Shown here one piece after another: positions 1-7,920 of a stretch of 37,328 bases of DNA. This stretch comes from Nitrospira sp. Lineage in GTDB: Bacteria; Nitrospirota; Nitrospiria; Nitrospirales; UBA8639. Below the pieces are notes generated by a model. It searched no databases and was not told where the DNA came from. It saw only the letters and a list, made by a program, of their open reading frames with translations. Location: NCBI GenBank assembly GCA_020430245.1, contig JAGQKG010000008.1, forward strand, positions 1 to 37,328, read 5' to 3'. A program made the position numbers and the translations under genes. The stretch's first letter is position 1. Each line of letters opens with the position of its first letter.

Positions 1-75
1 CTACATCTTTTCGCTATGAATAAAGCAGAGGTTTATGAAATGACTATACTTTAGAAGAAGCAAACCTGATAAAAG

Positions 76-516
76 TTATATAAATAAGGTGGTTTCCGCA
101 CCGGAACAGGCAGAAATAATTGCAGGCAAGCCCATTACTTCATCGACCCCTTGAGTGACCGCTTTGGCATCGACTCCCATATATTCAAGCCCCGCGCTAC
201 AGGCGACTAATTTAAACTGGCCGACCTGACGTGCTTCCTCAAACATGTCCGAGATGAGCGGAACTTTGCGTTCACGAATCAACCGCGCGACTTCGGGAGC
301 ATGGGCGGCATATTCCGGAGGAAAATCCAATTCATTTAACCGGCCTTCCGCCAACTTTTTGATGGTCCAGAACAACAGCACCACCATGACGTCTTTCCCC
401 ATCGCCGAAGCCGTTAAGCCGAGCGTCGCCACTTGATGCAGCTTATCGTAGGTTGCATTATGTGCATAAATAACGAATCGTGGCTTACCCCCATTGTAGG
501 TCATTTCTCCACTCAT
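76..516 (-). CDS. DsrE/DsrF-fold protein (COG2210-like)
   Basis: A 146-residue soluble protein with no signal peptide or membrane segment. The N-terminus (residues about 12-48) has the beta-alpha pattern of the DsrE/TusD fold (FVIYAHNATYDKL, then an alternating helix and a hydrophobic VMVVLLFW strand). The C-terminal half has KLVACSAGLEYMGVD followed by an Asp/Glu-Val-Met-Gly segment, as in the DsrE/DsrF/peroxiredoxin-like family involved in sulfur relay or redox handling. One candidate cysteine is in ACSAG and another near the end in SACSG. The ATG at 516 is preceded by GGGAAGG about 8 bases upstream. An internal ATG 12 bases later is too close to its own GGAG. It is about 76 bases downstream of the PSP1 gene on the same strand and may share its transcript. 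The fold assignment is good; the substrate is unknown. Confidence 0.8.
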   Translation of the reverse strand: MSGEMTYNGGKPRFVIYAHNATYDKLHQVATLGLTASAMGKDVMVVLLFWTIKKLAEGRLNELDFPPEYAAHAPEVARLIRERKVPLISDMFEEARQVGQFKLVACSAGLEYMGVDAKAVTQGVDEVMGLPAIISACSGAETTLFI

Positions 517-592
517 GACGAAAACCTTCCCACCTTCCAGATCTGGCTCAGCACCCCTTTACTCAGGACCCACGTTTTTGACCACCAGAATG

Positions 593-1318
593 TCATCGTC
601 TTGTGGGACGAATTAAAGGCTGTGGTTTGCGTCGAGTGAGGGTCCACCCCTCTTCTTCATATAACAAACAACATTTCATCCGGCCACAGACCCCGATCCG
701 ATGGCTATCCATGCCATTCATAGGTACGTCTGCCCGCCCTCGAGGATAAACGGGCTTAAAATCAGTTAGAAAACTTGAGCAACAGAGCACCAATCCGCAG
801 GTATCAACGCCACTCAGTCGAGCGGCTTCTTCTCGACTTGAAATCTGGCGCATCTCAATTCGACACCCAAATCGCCTGGCCAGATCTTTCACCAGTTGTC
901 TGAAATCAATCCGATCATCGGCTGTATAGGTAAAGGTGAGTGATCGCTGGGCAAACGAACCAAACACTTCAACTAACGTCATGCCAAGCCCCAATTCGGC
1001 AATGCGCTCTTGACAAAATTCCTCACCTTCCTGGGCCAATCTTAGCTGGCGCGCAATCTGGCGTTCATCTTCTTCAGTGGCTTTTCGAACAATCTGCCGC
1101 ATCACACGCATCGGAGGGCTAAACGGGAGAAATTGAGGAGGGAGATAGACTTTACCAAAGGTATGATCGTTATCTAAATTCAACAAGACCCAATCACCGA
1201 CTTTCACCGTATGATCATCGGTCCGGGTTTTTTTCACTTCCCCCAGATCCCGGACTTTGACGCCAACAACAGCAACTTCTTCCGTATAGTCTATGTGGTC
1301 TTCAGATTCCTGCACCAT
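593..1318 (-). CDS. PSP1 C-terminal domain protein (RicT/YaaT-like)
   Basis: PSP1-family protein of 241 residues from the chosen start. The N-terminal strand EVAVVGVKVRDLGEV and the GDWVLLNLDNDHTFGKVY segment are typical of the family. The second half carries two cysteine clusters: C174, C179, C180 (DTCGLVLCCSSFL) and C211, C216, C217 (GVCGRMKCCLLYE). In RicT/YaaT proteins such cysteines help bind an iron-sulfur cluster and act with partners in RNA maturation; no ricA or ricF partner is visible here. The frame is open upstream to an ATG at 1399 (268 aa), but that start has no ribosome-binding site. The ATG at 1318 follows GGGAGG by 8 bases and matches the usual N-terminus. It lies downstream of the metallo-hydrolase gene on the same strand. 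Family confident, role in this organism inferred. Confidence 0.85.
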   Translation of the reverse strand: MVQESEDHIDYTEEVAVVGVKVRDLGEVKKTRTDDHTVKVGDWVLLNLDNDHTFGKVYLPPQFLPFSPPMRVMRQIVRKATEEDERQIARQLRLAQEGEEFCQERIAELGLGMTLVEVFGSFAQRSLTFTYTADDRIDFRQLVKDLARRFGCRIEMRQISSREEAARLSGVDTCGLVLCCSSFLTDFKPVYPRGRADVPMNGMDSHRIGVCGRMKCCLLYEEEGWTLTRRKPQPLIRPTRR

Positions 1319-1436
1319 GAATCGTTGCCTCCCGTAGACATGAGGTTCAATCATACCGGACTTACCCGAAGAGGCCAAGCGGGAATTCTTGAGGCTCATG
1401 CTAACGCACTACAACCCGTTCTACGGCTGGCACCGA

Positions 1437-3056
1437 CTAACGATGCTTTCGTAGAAAGGGAGGAGGGGCATGATCCAACTGATATAACCCGATCGGTTCC
1501 AGCTGATCCGATAAGTGAGACACCCGGGTTTTTCCATCGGGTCCGGCTCCAAACACATCAAACGCCTGCCCGAAATGATAGCGACAGCCAAACGGTTCCA
1601 GTTCGTTCCTCAGACTTTCAGGAGGATCCCAATTCGCGGTGAGCAAAGCCGTCCGTGCGGGATTACGCCCACTGAACATAAACGATAAATGATCGGGATA
1701 CCAATCCGCACCTCCTGTCGCATAGGAGACAAAGAGTTTGGCTTGAGCCGTTCGACACAATTCGGCTAAATAAGCATTGGTCAAAAACCCGTTTTCTCCC
1801 ACCTCCAACCAGGTTCCCGGAGGAGAGAGACAGGCATATGCCGCATAACTCCGGACTTCTTTGAGTTGTTGTTGGGAGGCAAAAACCAAGGGAATCGGAC
1901 CATATTGTGACACTAGATTGTGCATAACCCTGTCTTGCAAAGCCGAGCGGCCATCATTGGTCGGCCCGCTATCGGCATGCACCAGCGTATTCCGCCCGCG
2001 GTCCGTCACCAAATAACAATTTCGCGGAAGTTCCACATCACATGGATCTTCACCGAAAAACGGCACCGATATCACCTGAGCGTCACCCACACGCCAGCTT
2101 TCCCCATGGGCTAACTCCCTGACCTCCGAAAAACCTAATTCTCTGAGAAGGGACAGATAATCATAATGTAGCGTCTTCCGGTTGCGTCGACTCGGCACAA
2201 AGATGGGCACATCCTTGGGTAAATGGTACAAGGTACGAGGATCAACATGATCGTCATGATCATGAGTGAGAAAAATTCCAGCCGGGCGCGGCAGGAGATT
2301 GGCCCATAGAGATGGAACAGGCGACTCCGCGAACCATGGCATGAGCCAGGGATCAAACCATAAAAAACTATCCTGGTGTCGGTACATCAAAGCCGCATGA
2401 CCCAGATGCACCACGTCCTGATCCATCGTGACTTTCCGCCAATGTGCCTCAATGGAGGTATTTGGAGCGATGGCGAGACAATCATGGTCTTTCAAAAGGG
2501 TAAAGAGCTGCGCCAATTCCCGCTCCAGATCTCGCCCCCTTGCCTGAGCTACCGTTTGAATTTCGCTCATCGTATGCCGGCCATTGAGAAAACCGAGGAA
2601 ATGCCCCACATTCGCCCCGATGGGACGCTCAAACCCAAAGGGGATCGCTTGCCGCGATACAGAATTAAAAATCCGCAATCCTCCATACGTCATCCTGGCC
2701 GAGGCGGTGGGATTTTTAGGATAGGTCCAATGAAAGGTCCCATCGGATTTCCGTCCGCACTGAATATGTCGTTGTAACGGAGGACGGCTTTGCACCACTT
2801 CCGCATAGGCATCCTCCAAACGACGGGATAATTGAGGGTCATCCAGGGAAGCCCGTTTGGCCATGATGTCGCTGATGGCAGTCTCAATGCCACTCAGCAT
2901 GATCTCATGCACCTGATGAAGACTGTTGACGACCTCCGGGTCTACCCCGCCCAAAAACGGGAAAGGTCCGGGCGGTTCGGCACTCTCCAACTGAACCCAG
3001 ACCCAGGGGTTCAGTCCGACTAGCTGCGTGGGATCAATGGTCGTCCAAGGATTCAT
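1437..3056 (-). CDS. Metallo-beta-lactamase-fold hydrolase with N-terminal extension
   Basis: A 539-residue cytoplasmic protein. The C-terminal half (about 213-539) is an UlaG-like metallo-beta-lactamase domain: strand VVHLGHAAL, a Phe-Asp-Pro-Trp turn, the metal motif THDHDDHVD (His265, His267, Asp269, His270) and a later HADSG (360-364) offering further ligands. The first 200 residues are not part of this fold. Residues about 145-195 (NVGHFLGFLNGRHTMSEI then a helix and LLKDHDCLAI) resemble a PqqD-like winged-helix binding module. Residues 1-110 are unrecognised. No clear Shine-Dalgarno precedes the ATG at 3056. Gene order is MBL, PSP1, DsrE on one strand. The substrate cannot be told; related proteins with this large MBL domain include lactonase-like and oxygenase-like enzymes. 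Hydrolase fold certain, PqqD-like part tentative. Confidence 0.8.
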   Translation of the reverse strand: MNPWTTIDPTQLVGLNPWVWVQLESAEPPGPFPFLGGVDPEVVNSLHQVHEIMLSGIETAISDIMAKRASLDDPQLSRRLEDAYAEVVQSRPPLQRHIQCGRKSDGTFHWTYPKNPTASARMTYGGLRIFNSVSRQAIPFGFERPIGANVGHFLGFLNGRHTMSEIQTVAQARGRDLERELAQLFTLLKDHDCLAIAPNTSIEAHWRKVTMDQDVVHLGHAALMYRHQDSFLWFDPWLMPWFAESPVPSLWANLLPRPAGIFLTHDHDDHVDPRTLYHLPKDVPIFVPSRRNRKTLHYDYLSLLRELGFSEVRELAHGESWRVGDAQVISVPFFGEDPCDVELPRNCYLVTDRGRNTLVHADSGPTNDGRSALQDRVMHNLVSQYGPIPLVFASQQQLKEVRSYAAYACLSPPGTWLEVGENGFLTNAYLAELCRTAQAKLFVSYATGGADWYPDHLSFMFSGRNPARTALLTANWDPPESLRNELEPFGCRYHFGQAFDVFGAGPDGKTRVSHLSDQLEPIGLYQLDHAPPPFLRKHR

Positions 3057-3128
3057 AGCAAGGTAAGTGGGAGAGAAAACCCCGTCGTGTTTTGTGAAAG
3101 GAAGGAACCCCCAGGGTTCGACTCTTCC

Positions 3129-3539
3129 CTAATGCAAGTGGATTGAGGGTTCAAACAACACCTGAATGGTATTCAAATCCGGGTCCGAGAGATAAAACGA
3201 ATAACTACCGTCACGATGTTGCTTCAGAGGTTTCACGATTGTGACCCCCTGTTTCGTGGCTTCGAAAAACAGCGCGTCCACACTTGACGGAGAATCCATT
3301 ATAAACCCCAAATGATCCAACGGGTGAATCTGGGAAAGGTTAAATTGACTTAACTCTTCAGAGGTCACTTGATGCAACGCGAGATTATCATAGCCCGTAC
3401 TGAGGTAGACATTTTCGGTGTCGGGCTTCCACACAACTTTCATATCAAACAGTCGTTCATAAAACCGCTGGGAAGCCTGAACATCCCGGACCCGCAAGGC
3501 CAAATGTCGAAGACCACGAGTTTTCCTTTTTGTCTGCAT
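3129..3539 (-). CDS. VOC/glyoxalase superfamily protein
   Basis: Single-unit pair of beta-alpha-beta-beta-beta modules typical of the vicinal oxygen chelate superfamily. The first half starts LRHLALRVRDVQASQRFYERLF. The second half starts PLDHLGFIMDS and ends LSDPDLNTIQVLFEP. Candidate metal ligands are the His of LRHLAL, the His of LDHLGF and the Glu of LFEP, so a metal site looks intact. Such proteins act as lyases, dioxygenases or antibiotic-modifying enzymes; the substrate is unknown. A GTG at 3581 would add 14 residues (150 aa in all) but has no ribosome-binding site and would overlap the small upstream ORF. The ATG at 3539 (136 aa) places the conserved first strand about 10 residues in, as usual, and leaves 10 bases after the small ORF's stop. 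Start choice moderately sure. Confidence 0.82.
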   Translation of the reverse strand: MQTKRKTRGLRHLALRVRDVQASQRFYERLFDMKVVWKPDTENVYLSTGYDNLALHQVTSEELSQFNLSQIHPLDHLGFIMDSPSSVDALFFEATKQGVTIVKPLKQHRDGSYSFYLSDPDLNTIQVLFEPSIHLH

Positions 3540-3549
3540 CTCAATTCCG

Positions 3550-3783
3550 TCAATGGATAAGAGGGAGACCACATCGCTCACGAGTATTGTCGGAGAGAGG
3601 CATCATACCCAGGACCCTGAGACGGAGCAAGTTGCCGAACGATTGCCGAAGAAACCTCAGATGTGTTGAAAGTTCCGCCTTAATCTGTGCTTCCCTTAGG
3701 CCTCTACCGACCACAACCAACTGTTCCCTCCGGCGACGCTCAACCAGATCTCTGGGAAGCCCAAGTTTGGCCTCATTTCTCAA
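3550..3783 (-). CDS. Small basic, charged protein of unknown function
   Basis: A 77-residue reading frame starting at TTG (3783-3781) with an almost ideal ribosome-binding site, GGAGGAAAAAG directly before TTG. The product begins MRNEAKLGLPRDLVERRRRE and is rich in Arg, Leu and Glu with helix-like periodicity through THLRFLRQSFGNLLRLRV. No signal peptide, membrane segment or known motif is seen. Its TGA stop at 3552-3550 lies 10 bases before the ATG of the VOC gene, suggesting translational coupling. The frame could be extended upstream to ATG 3813 but without a ribosome-binding site. An overlapping plus-strand frame exists but lacks a comparable start signal. Not recognised as any family; the main support is the start signal and spacing. 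Confidence 0.45.
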   Translation of the reverse strand: MRNEAKLGLPRDLVERRRREQLVVVGRGLREAQIKAELSTHLRFLRQSFGNLLRLRVLGMMPLSDNTRERCGLPLIH

Positions 3784-3894
3784 CTTTTTCCTCCGGAACT
3801 TTTGACCTATCATTCATGAGCAACCGGAATTATGGTATTTTATAAGTGGAATAATTCACAAATTGCTGTCCTGTCAGAAAAATTGGAGGAAAAG

Positions 3895-4758
3895 ATGGTA
3901 GGAAGAATGAGGAATCAACACATCGGGTGTATGGGGGTAGGAGCGTGCCTACTGATCATCGTGGCAATTTCCGGTACTGTGAGCGCTTCTGAGCCCCCTC
4001 AAGAAATTATCGGAAAAGACGGTGCGCCAATGGTCTTGATTCCGGAAGGAGTTTTTCCCATGGGCGTACCCAAAGCGGCCCGTGATGGGGGATTGGACGA
4101 GCGCCCGAATCATGACGTGTTTGTGGACACCTTTTATATGGATAAGTATGAGCTCACAAATGGCCGGTATCTTCAATTTGTCACCGAAACCGGTCACCGC
4201 ATTCCGCAACATCCGACTGATCAAAAAAAGGGACTGTGGAAAGGGAACATGATGCCCGAATCGGTCACCGACCTTCCGGTCATCAACGTGGACTGGAATG
4301 ATGCCGAAGCCTACTGCCACTGGGCTGGGAAACGCCTTCCCACCGAAGCCGAATGGGAAAAAGCCGCCAAAGGGCCGAACGACTGGCGCTTTCCCTGGGG
4401 TGACGTCGAACCCACGCTGGAACATTTGAATTTCAATCAATCCTGGCGGGGAGAGGCCACGTTGACCCAGGTGGGTATTTATGAGAAAGGTAAAAGCCCC
4501 TATGGTATTTACGATGTAGCGGGCAATGTCTGGGAATGGGTGGATGACTGGTACGAAGCGGACTATTACGCCAAAAGTCCTGCCCGGAATCCCCCAGGAC
4601 CCGAAACCGGCACATACAAAGTTTTGCGGAGTTCAGGCTGGCAGGGGGAAACACCCCAGGTCCGAATCTTTACGAGGATCAAAAGTCTTCCAACGGACCG
4701 CAATAATTCCACGGGGTTCAGATGCGCCCAGGATCTACCTGCTCCATTAACTCGCTAA
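3895..4758 (+). CDS. Secreted SUMF1/formylglycine-generating-enzyme-like protein
   Basis: Protein of 287 residues. The chosen ATG (3895) follows GGAGGAAAAG; an upstream in-frame ATG at 3832 lacks such a site. Residues 1 to about 33 form a signal peptide (basic start, hydrophobic ACLLIIVAISG, cleavage near VSASEPP). The rest is one FGE-sulfatase (SUMF1) domain: MVLIPEGVFPMGVP, DERPNHDVFVDTFYMDKYELTNGRY, LPVINVDWNDAEAYCHWAGKRLPTEAEWEKAAK, FPWGD, YGIYDVAGNVWEWVDDWY and a terminal STGFRC. The stretch usually reading LRGGSW is LRSSGW here, and the cysteine pair used by true formylglycine-generating enzymes near it is absent. It is therefore more likely a binding or otherwise diverged member than a sulfatase activator. 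A HemD-like gene follows after 27 bases. Confidence 0.85.
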   Translation: MVGRMRNQHIGCMGVGACLLIIVAISGTVSASEPPQEIIGKDGAPMVLIPEGVFPMGVPKAARDGGLDERPNHDVFVDTFYMDKYELTNGRYLQFVTETGHRIPQHPTDQKKGLWKGNMMPESVTDLPVINVDWNDAEAYCHWAGKRLPTEAEWEKAAKGPNDWRFPWGDVEPTLEHLNFNQSWRGEATLTQVGIYEKGKSPYGIYDVAGNVWEWVDDWYEADYYAKSPARNPPGPETGTYKVLRSSGWQGETPQVRIFTRIKSLPTDRNNSTGFRCAQDLPAPLTR

Positions 4759-4785
4759 ACCGTTTGCCACTCTGGAAGTACTCCC

Positions 4786-5670
4786 ATGAGCGGTGAACCA
4801 CCCAATGTCGGCTTTCAAGGACTCCGGGTCGGGGCTCTTGAAAGCCGAATGGCCACCGAAATGGAACGCTTGATTGTCCGGCACGGAGGCGTGCCCGTTG
4901 TCGCCCCATCAATGAGGGAACTTCCACTATCGAACAATCCCCAGGCGCTAGAATGCGGTGACTCCTTGCTGGCGGGTCATGTCGACATACTGATCCTGCT
5001 CACCGGAGTAGGATTTCGAACTCTGCTGGACGTTGTGCAGACCCGGTATGCACTTGAGGCAATCACCGGCGCCTTGCGCAACACGGTGCTTGTGGTGCGG
5101 GGCCCCAAACCAACCCTGGTATTAAAACAACTCGGGATTCAGCCGAACATCCTGGTCCCCGAACCCAATACCTGGAAAGATACTCTCGTTGCCCTTGATG
5201 CATCCTACCCCGACGGGCTCCAGGGCTTACGGATCGCGGTCCAGGAATATGGGGTCAGTAACCCGGAATTTTTAGAAGGCCTGAGGGAACGGGGAGCAAC
5301 AGTCCGACCGGTTCCCGTCTATCGGTGGACTTTACCTGAGGATTTGGCACCTCTGAAACATCTGCTTCAAGAAGTCATGGATGGGGTCATTCCTGTTTTG
5401 TTGATCACCAACGCCATCCAAGTAGAACATCTCGTCAAGGTGTTAGAAAGGGACGAAAAGATTAACCTATTCCGAAAAGCGCTTCATCGCATGATGGTTG
5501 CCTCCATTGGCCATCTGGCAAGCGAACGGTTACGCCACTATGGGTTCCCTGTGGACCTTGAACCTTCTCACCCCAAAATGGGGATCCTGGTCAAAGAAGC
5601 CTCCCAGGCCGTCCACACGATCCTGGCCACGAAGAACGCCCCACCAATGAGGGATACACCCGCACCCTAA
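4786..5670 (+). CDS. hemD: Uroporphyrinogen-III synthase family protein (HemD-like)
   Basis: A 294-residue soluble protein with the two-lobed pattern of HemD. Residues about 12-30 read LRVGALESRMATEMERLI, followed by VPVVAPSMRELPL and a DILILLTGVGFRTLL segment. The second lobe begins LRIAVQEYGVSNPEFLEGLRERGATVRPVPVYRW and ends with VASIGHLASERLRHYGFPVDLEPSHPKMGILVKEA. HemD closes hydroxymethylbilane to uroporphyrinogen III in tetrapyrrole synthesis. The start ATG follows GGAAG by about 7 bases. It is 27 bases downstream of the SUMF1 gene, and none of the usual heme genes (hemA, hemC, hemB) is adjacent. It may thus be a stand-alone copy or a HemD-like paralogue. Fold assignment good; enzyme activity inferred. 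Confidence 0.8.
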   Translation: MSGEPPNVGFQGLRVGALESRMATEMERLIVRHGGVPVVAPSMRELPLSNNPQALECGDSLLAGHVDILILLTGVGFRTLLDVVQTRYALEAITGALRNTVLVVRGPKPTLVLKQLGIQPNILVPEPNTWKDTLVALDASYPDGLQGLRIAVQEYGVSNPEFLEGLRERGATVRPVPVYRWTLPEDLAPLKHLLQEVMDGVIPVLLITNAIQVEHLVKVLERDEKINLFRKALHRMMVASIGHLASERLRHYGFPVDLEPSHPKMGILVKEASQAVHTILATKNAPPMRDTPAP

Positions 5671-6549
5671 TCCTTAGAGAAGACATCAGACATTTACTCT
5701 CCTACTTTCGAATTTCTAGATGCGAGCTCAATTGAATTGAAGAGTTTGGTTATCGAAGCTCAACAGTCTTTTGTGATTCCAATCAACTTCCAAAATCTTC
5801 CTTTGGCTGTATGCCTTCCCTTTCGCAGCTGACGGACCCTTGCTATCTGGTCTTTGGGTCGGACATTCTTACGAACCGACAGACTTTGTTTGGTCGCAGG
5901 GAGTTAGGTCTCCCTCCTCAAGTTCCCGTTCGTCCCTTCGTAATATGGCCAAACGGAATATCAATCGATTTAGGTGGGCGATCAACCGCTTTTCCTGCCA
6001 CACCACCATACGCATCCGTTCCGATACGGCAGTCCGGCGGGTTAGAAGCCCTCGGAAATCCGTGGAAGCTTGATACCGGAGCCTTTGATATGACGATTCG
6101 CCGCGAGCAATTCGGGCGCTTCCTCGTCAGCCCGTTCTAGATGGATCCCTCCGATCTCTGTCTTGTTGCCAAGACAGACGCCAGGCCTCCCGAGATACGC
6201 TCAAATGCCTGCAACGCAGGACCGTCAAAGGTACAACCAGCGTCCTTGACGGAAACAGACTTCGCGAATCCAGACTCCCTCGTACAGCACGGTATGGCTC
6301 GTATCTGATTTGAGTGCATCGACCCTTGCAGGCATGGGTTACTCGTTTCCCGTTAGGGAAGGAATAAATGCTGGCGGCTTAACACTCATCGGACTCGCTG
6401 TCTGTCAGGTAAAGACCCCCAGCAGGCTGGGAGGTATCCAGGAGCAATTTTTTATGAAATCTTGACTCATACAGATAAACATTTATCTTTCTCTTCGACT
6501 CTACCTCTCCTCCATACAATCAAGGGGAAAAAAGCAGGGTATACACTTT
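5671..6549. other. Gene-poor stretch between hemD-like and P460-like genes
   Basis: About 880 bases with no convincing gene. A 109-codon open frame (5811-6140, plus) and a few shorter ones have no ribosome-binding site, no hydrophobic or domain pattern and unusual composition. The 6150-6460 part is more GC-rich and could be old coding debris, but I could not place it in any family. The 3' half of this stretch would receive transcription from the convergent P460 gene. Confidence 0.4.
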
Positions 6550-7146
6550 TCATTTCTGTTGAAGTACAGGGTAACCAAACGAGTAAATCCATTTGTCCGC
6601 ATCAACCGAATTATCTCGAGCGAGGTTTCTGGCCGGGGTGTGACACGGAAGGCAATCTATTTTGTAATCCTTGGATACCGTGTGTTGAGGATCATCAGGA
6701 TTGAAGAGGGACCATCCCCAACCATCACCCCACAGGCTTGATTCCTTAAATCGCCCTTTCGTATCCCTGACCAACACAAACCAGCCTTTGATGGTGGTGG
6801 CGTGACCGACCGCTGGGCCAGTAGTCATCGACATGGTATCGGCATTGAGAAGCTCTTTCACCAACACCGCCCCGTCGGGGAACCGATTTTTCTCGTTGTA
6901 ATACTTGATCGTACCCGGTTGGGTATACACAACGTGGTATTCCTGCAAACCAGGTGCACCTTCCACCTTCGCGTGGGCCCACGTACCAAGAGTGGGCCAT
7001 TCCCTGTAATTTTCAGGAACACTGATGGCCCCGGTTTGTGGGTGAACGTTGGGGGCAAATGGCTTGGCTTCATTCGTCATCGCCCATCCTGCCAGACTGC
7101 CCAAACCCAGGATGAGGACGGTTCCTATGGTTACCACCAGTTTCAT
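6550..7146 (-). CDS. Cytochrome P460 family protein (periplasmic c-type heme protein)
   Basis: A 198-residue protein with an N-terminal signal sequence (MKLVV, hydrophobic to about residue 22). The mature part matches the P460 family layout: ENYREWPTLGTWAH, YHVVYTQPG, FPDGAVLVKELL, a GWFVLVRDTKGRF strand, a Trp-rich GWGWSLFNPDDP, and a C-terminal heme c motif CLPCH (165-169). P460 proteins act in the periplasm of ammonia and methane oxidisers and others, oxidising hydroxylamine or NO-type compounds. I could not assign the heme-crosslinking lysine. The ATG at 7146 follows GGAGGAG by about 7 bases; an ATG five codons upstream would begin inside that site and is rejected. It lies downstream of the YHS gene but separated by a strong hairpin terminator, so expression may depend on read-through. 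Confidence 0.88.
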   Translation of the reverse strand: MKLVVTIGTVLILGLGSLAGWAMTNEAKPFAPNVHPQTGAISVPENYREWPTLGTWAHAKVEGAPGLQEYHVVYTQPGTIKYYNEKNRFPDGAVLVKELLNADTMSMTTGPAVGHATTIKGWFVLVRDTKGRFKESSLWGDGWGWSLFNPDDPQHTVSKDYKIDCLPCHTPARNLARDNSVDADKWIYSFGYPVLQQK

Positions 7147-7172
7147 ATACTTCTCCTCCACAGTTGGTATCT

Positions 7173-7216
7173 AAAAAACTGCTGAGGCCCGTCACATAGG
7201 CTGTGACGGGCCTCAG
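7173..7216 (-). terminator. Rho-independent terminator after the YHS gene
   Basis: On the minus strand a perfect 15-bp stem (CTGAGGCCCGTCACA pairing with TGTGACGGGCCTCAG, arms at 7202-7216 and 7182-7196) with a 5-base loop is followed after CAG by six T residues (7178-7173). It begins 11 bases after the YHS stop codon and ends about 27 bases before the P460 start. This is a textbook intrinsic terminator, here inside an otherwise co-directional gene pair, so it may set their expression ratio. Confidence 0.88.
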
Positions 7217-7226
7217 TCAAGTTTCC

Positions 7227-7688
7227 TTATAAATCCGACGGCGCCTTATCTTTGATTTCTTTCCAATTGGCCTCGGACTGTTTGAGGTAGCCCGGAATAT
7301 CCTTGGCCCACTTGTTTTGGATATCCCGATCCAGGTTCAAATACAGTTTGCCCTGAACGATCTTCCAAGCTTCAGGATCGGACACGAACTTTTTCCCGAC
7401 CGCCACACCATAGGCACAATATCCACCGTACGCGGGCACATACTTCCCGGGGTTGGCCTCAAAAATTTCCTTGTGCTCTTTGGTAGCAAAGGCATAGGTC
7501 ACTCCCCTGTGCTCGGCCACGTGGTAACCGGATCCCCTTGTCGGTTTACCATCTGTGAAGTATGCAACCGGGTCATAACCGCTGATTCCAGGAGTGCTAT
7601 TGGTAACATCCCCCGCGAAGGCGGGTGTAGCCGCTATGGCCAAGAACATGACAAACAGGGACCCAAAGACTGTCTTCATCATTTTCAT
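7227..7688 (-). CDS. Secreted YHS-domain protein
   Basis: A 153-residue protein with a clear signal peptide (MKMMKTVFGSLFVMFLAIAA, cleavage after TPAFA near residue 25). The mature part holds a YHS domain: ISGYDPVAYFTDGKPTRGS (35-53), TYAFATKEHKEIFEANPGKYVPAYGGYCAYGVA (64-96) and a second half ending in a charged helix. YHS proteins are small, often metal-associated periplasmic proteins; the conserved Tyr and Cys of YGGYCAYG are present. The ATG follows AAGGAG by 8 bases. It is divergent from the tetR gene (232 bases apart), with a -10-like TATACT and a perfect palindrome upstream, and is followed by a strong terminator. Likely controlled by the TetR protein; biochemical role unknown. Confidence 0.9.
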   Translation of the reverse strand: MKMMKTVFGSLFVMFLAIAATPAFAGDVTNSTPGISGYDPVAYFTDGKPTRGSGYHVAEHRGVTYAFATKEHKEIFEANPGKYVPAYGGYCAYGVAVGKKFVSDPEAWKIVQGKLYLNLDRDIQNKWAKDIPGYLKQSEANWKEIKDKAPSDL

Positions 7689-7728
7689 GATGGATCTCCT
7701 TTTTGAAGAAGAAGGGTTAGTAAAGTTT

Positions 7729-7734
7729 AGTATA
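7729..7734 (-). promoter_or_regulatory. -10 promoter box of the YHS gene
   Basis: On the minus strand TATACT sits 41 bases upstream of the YHS start codon, giving a plausible 5' leader of about 34 bases. The -35 region at a 17-base spacing (GGTTCA) is poor, which suits an activator-dependent or weak promoter. The call rests on the -10 match and position only. Confidence 0.5.
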
Positions 7735-7745
7735 CAGATCTGTAT
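7732..7745. promoter_or_regulatory. Putative TetR operator (14-bp perfect palindrome)
   Basis: ATACAGATCTGTAT is its own reverse complement. It lies in the divergent region between the YHS gene and the tetR gene and overlaps three bases of the YHS -10 box, a classical place for repression by a dimeric TetR protein. It is about 176 bases from the tetR start. Assignment to this TetR protein is inferred from adjacency. Confidence 0.6.
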
Positions 7746-7920
7746 CCTTTATGAACCCTAGTCATCTGAGTTTTTGTTTCGTTACACTTATTTTTCAGTT
7801 GCTTTAACATTAGGAAACACTGCTCAAACCATTGGGATTCAAAAACAAGGATGATAGATGCCTGTCAGAGTGATTTGTTGGCCCACAAAATTATATGAGT
7901 AGTCTTGAAGGTCTAGGTAA

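Noticed and set aside
3086-3135. GGTTCGACT reminiscent of a tRNA T-loop
   Set aside because: Flanking bases do not pair as a T-stem and no acceptor, D or anticodon arms are found.
5811-6140. 109-codon plus-strand open frame after the hemD-like gene
   Set aside because: No ribosome-binding site, no hydrophobic or domain pattern, and several overlapping frames of similar length; most likely chance.
7146-7161. Upstream ATG for the P460-like gene (MEEKYMK start)
   Set aside because: It begins within the GGAGGAG ribosome-binding site of the next ATG and would put charged residues before the signal peptide.
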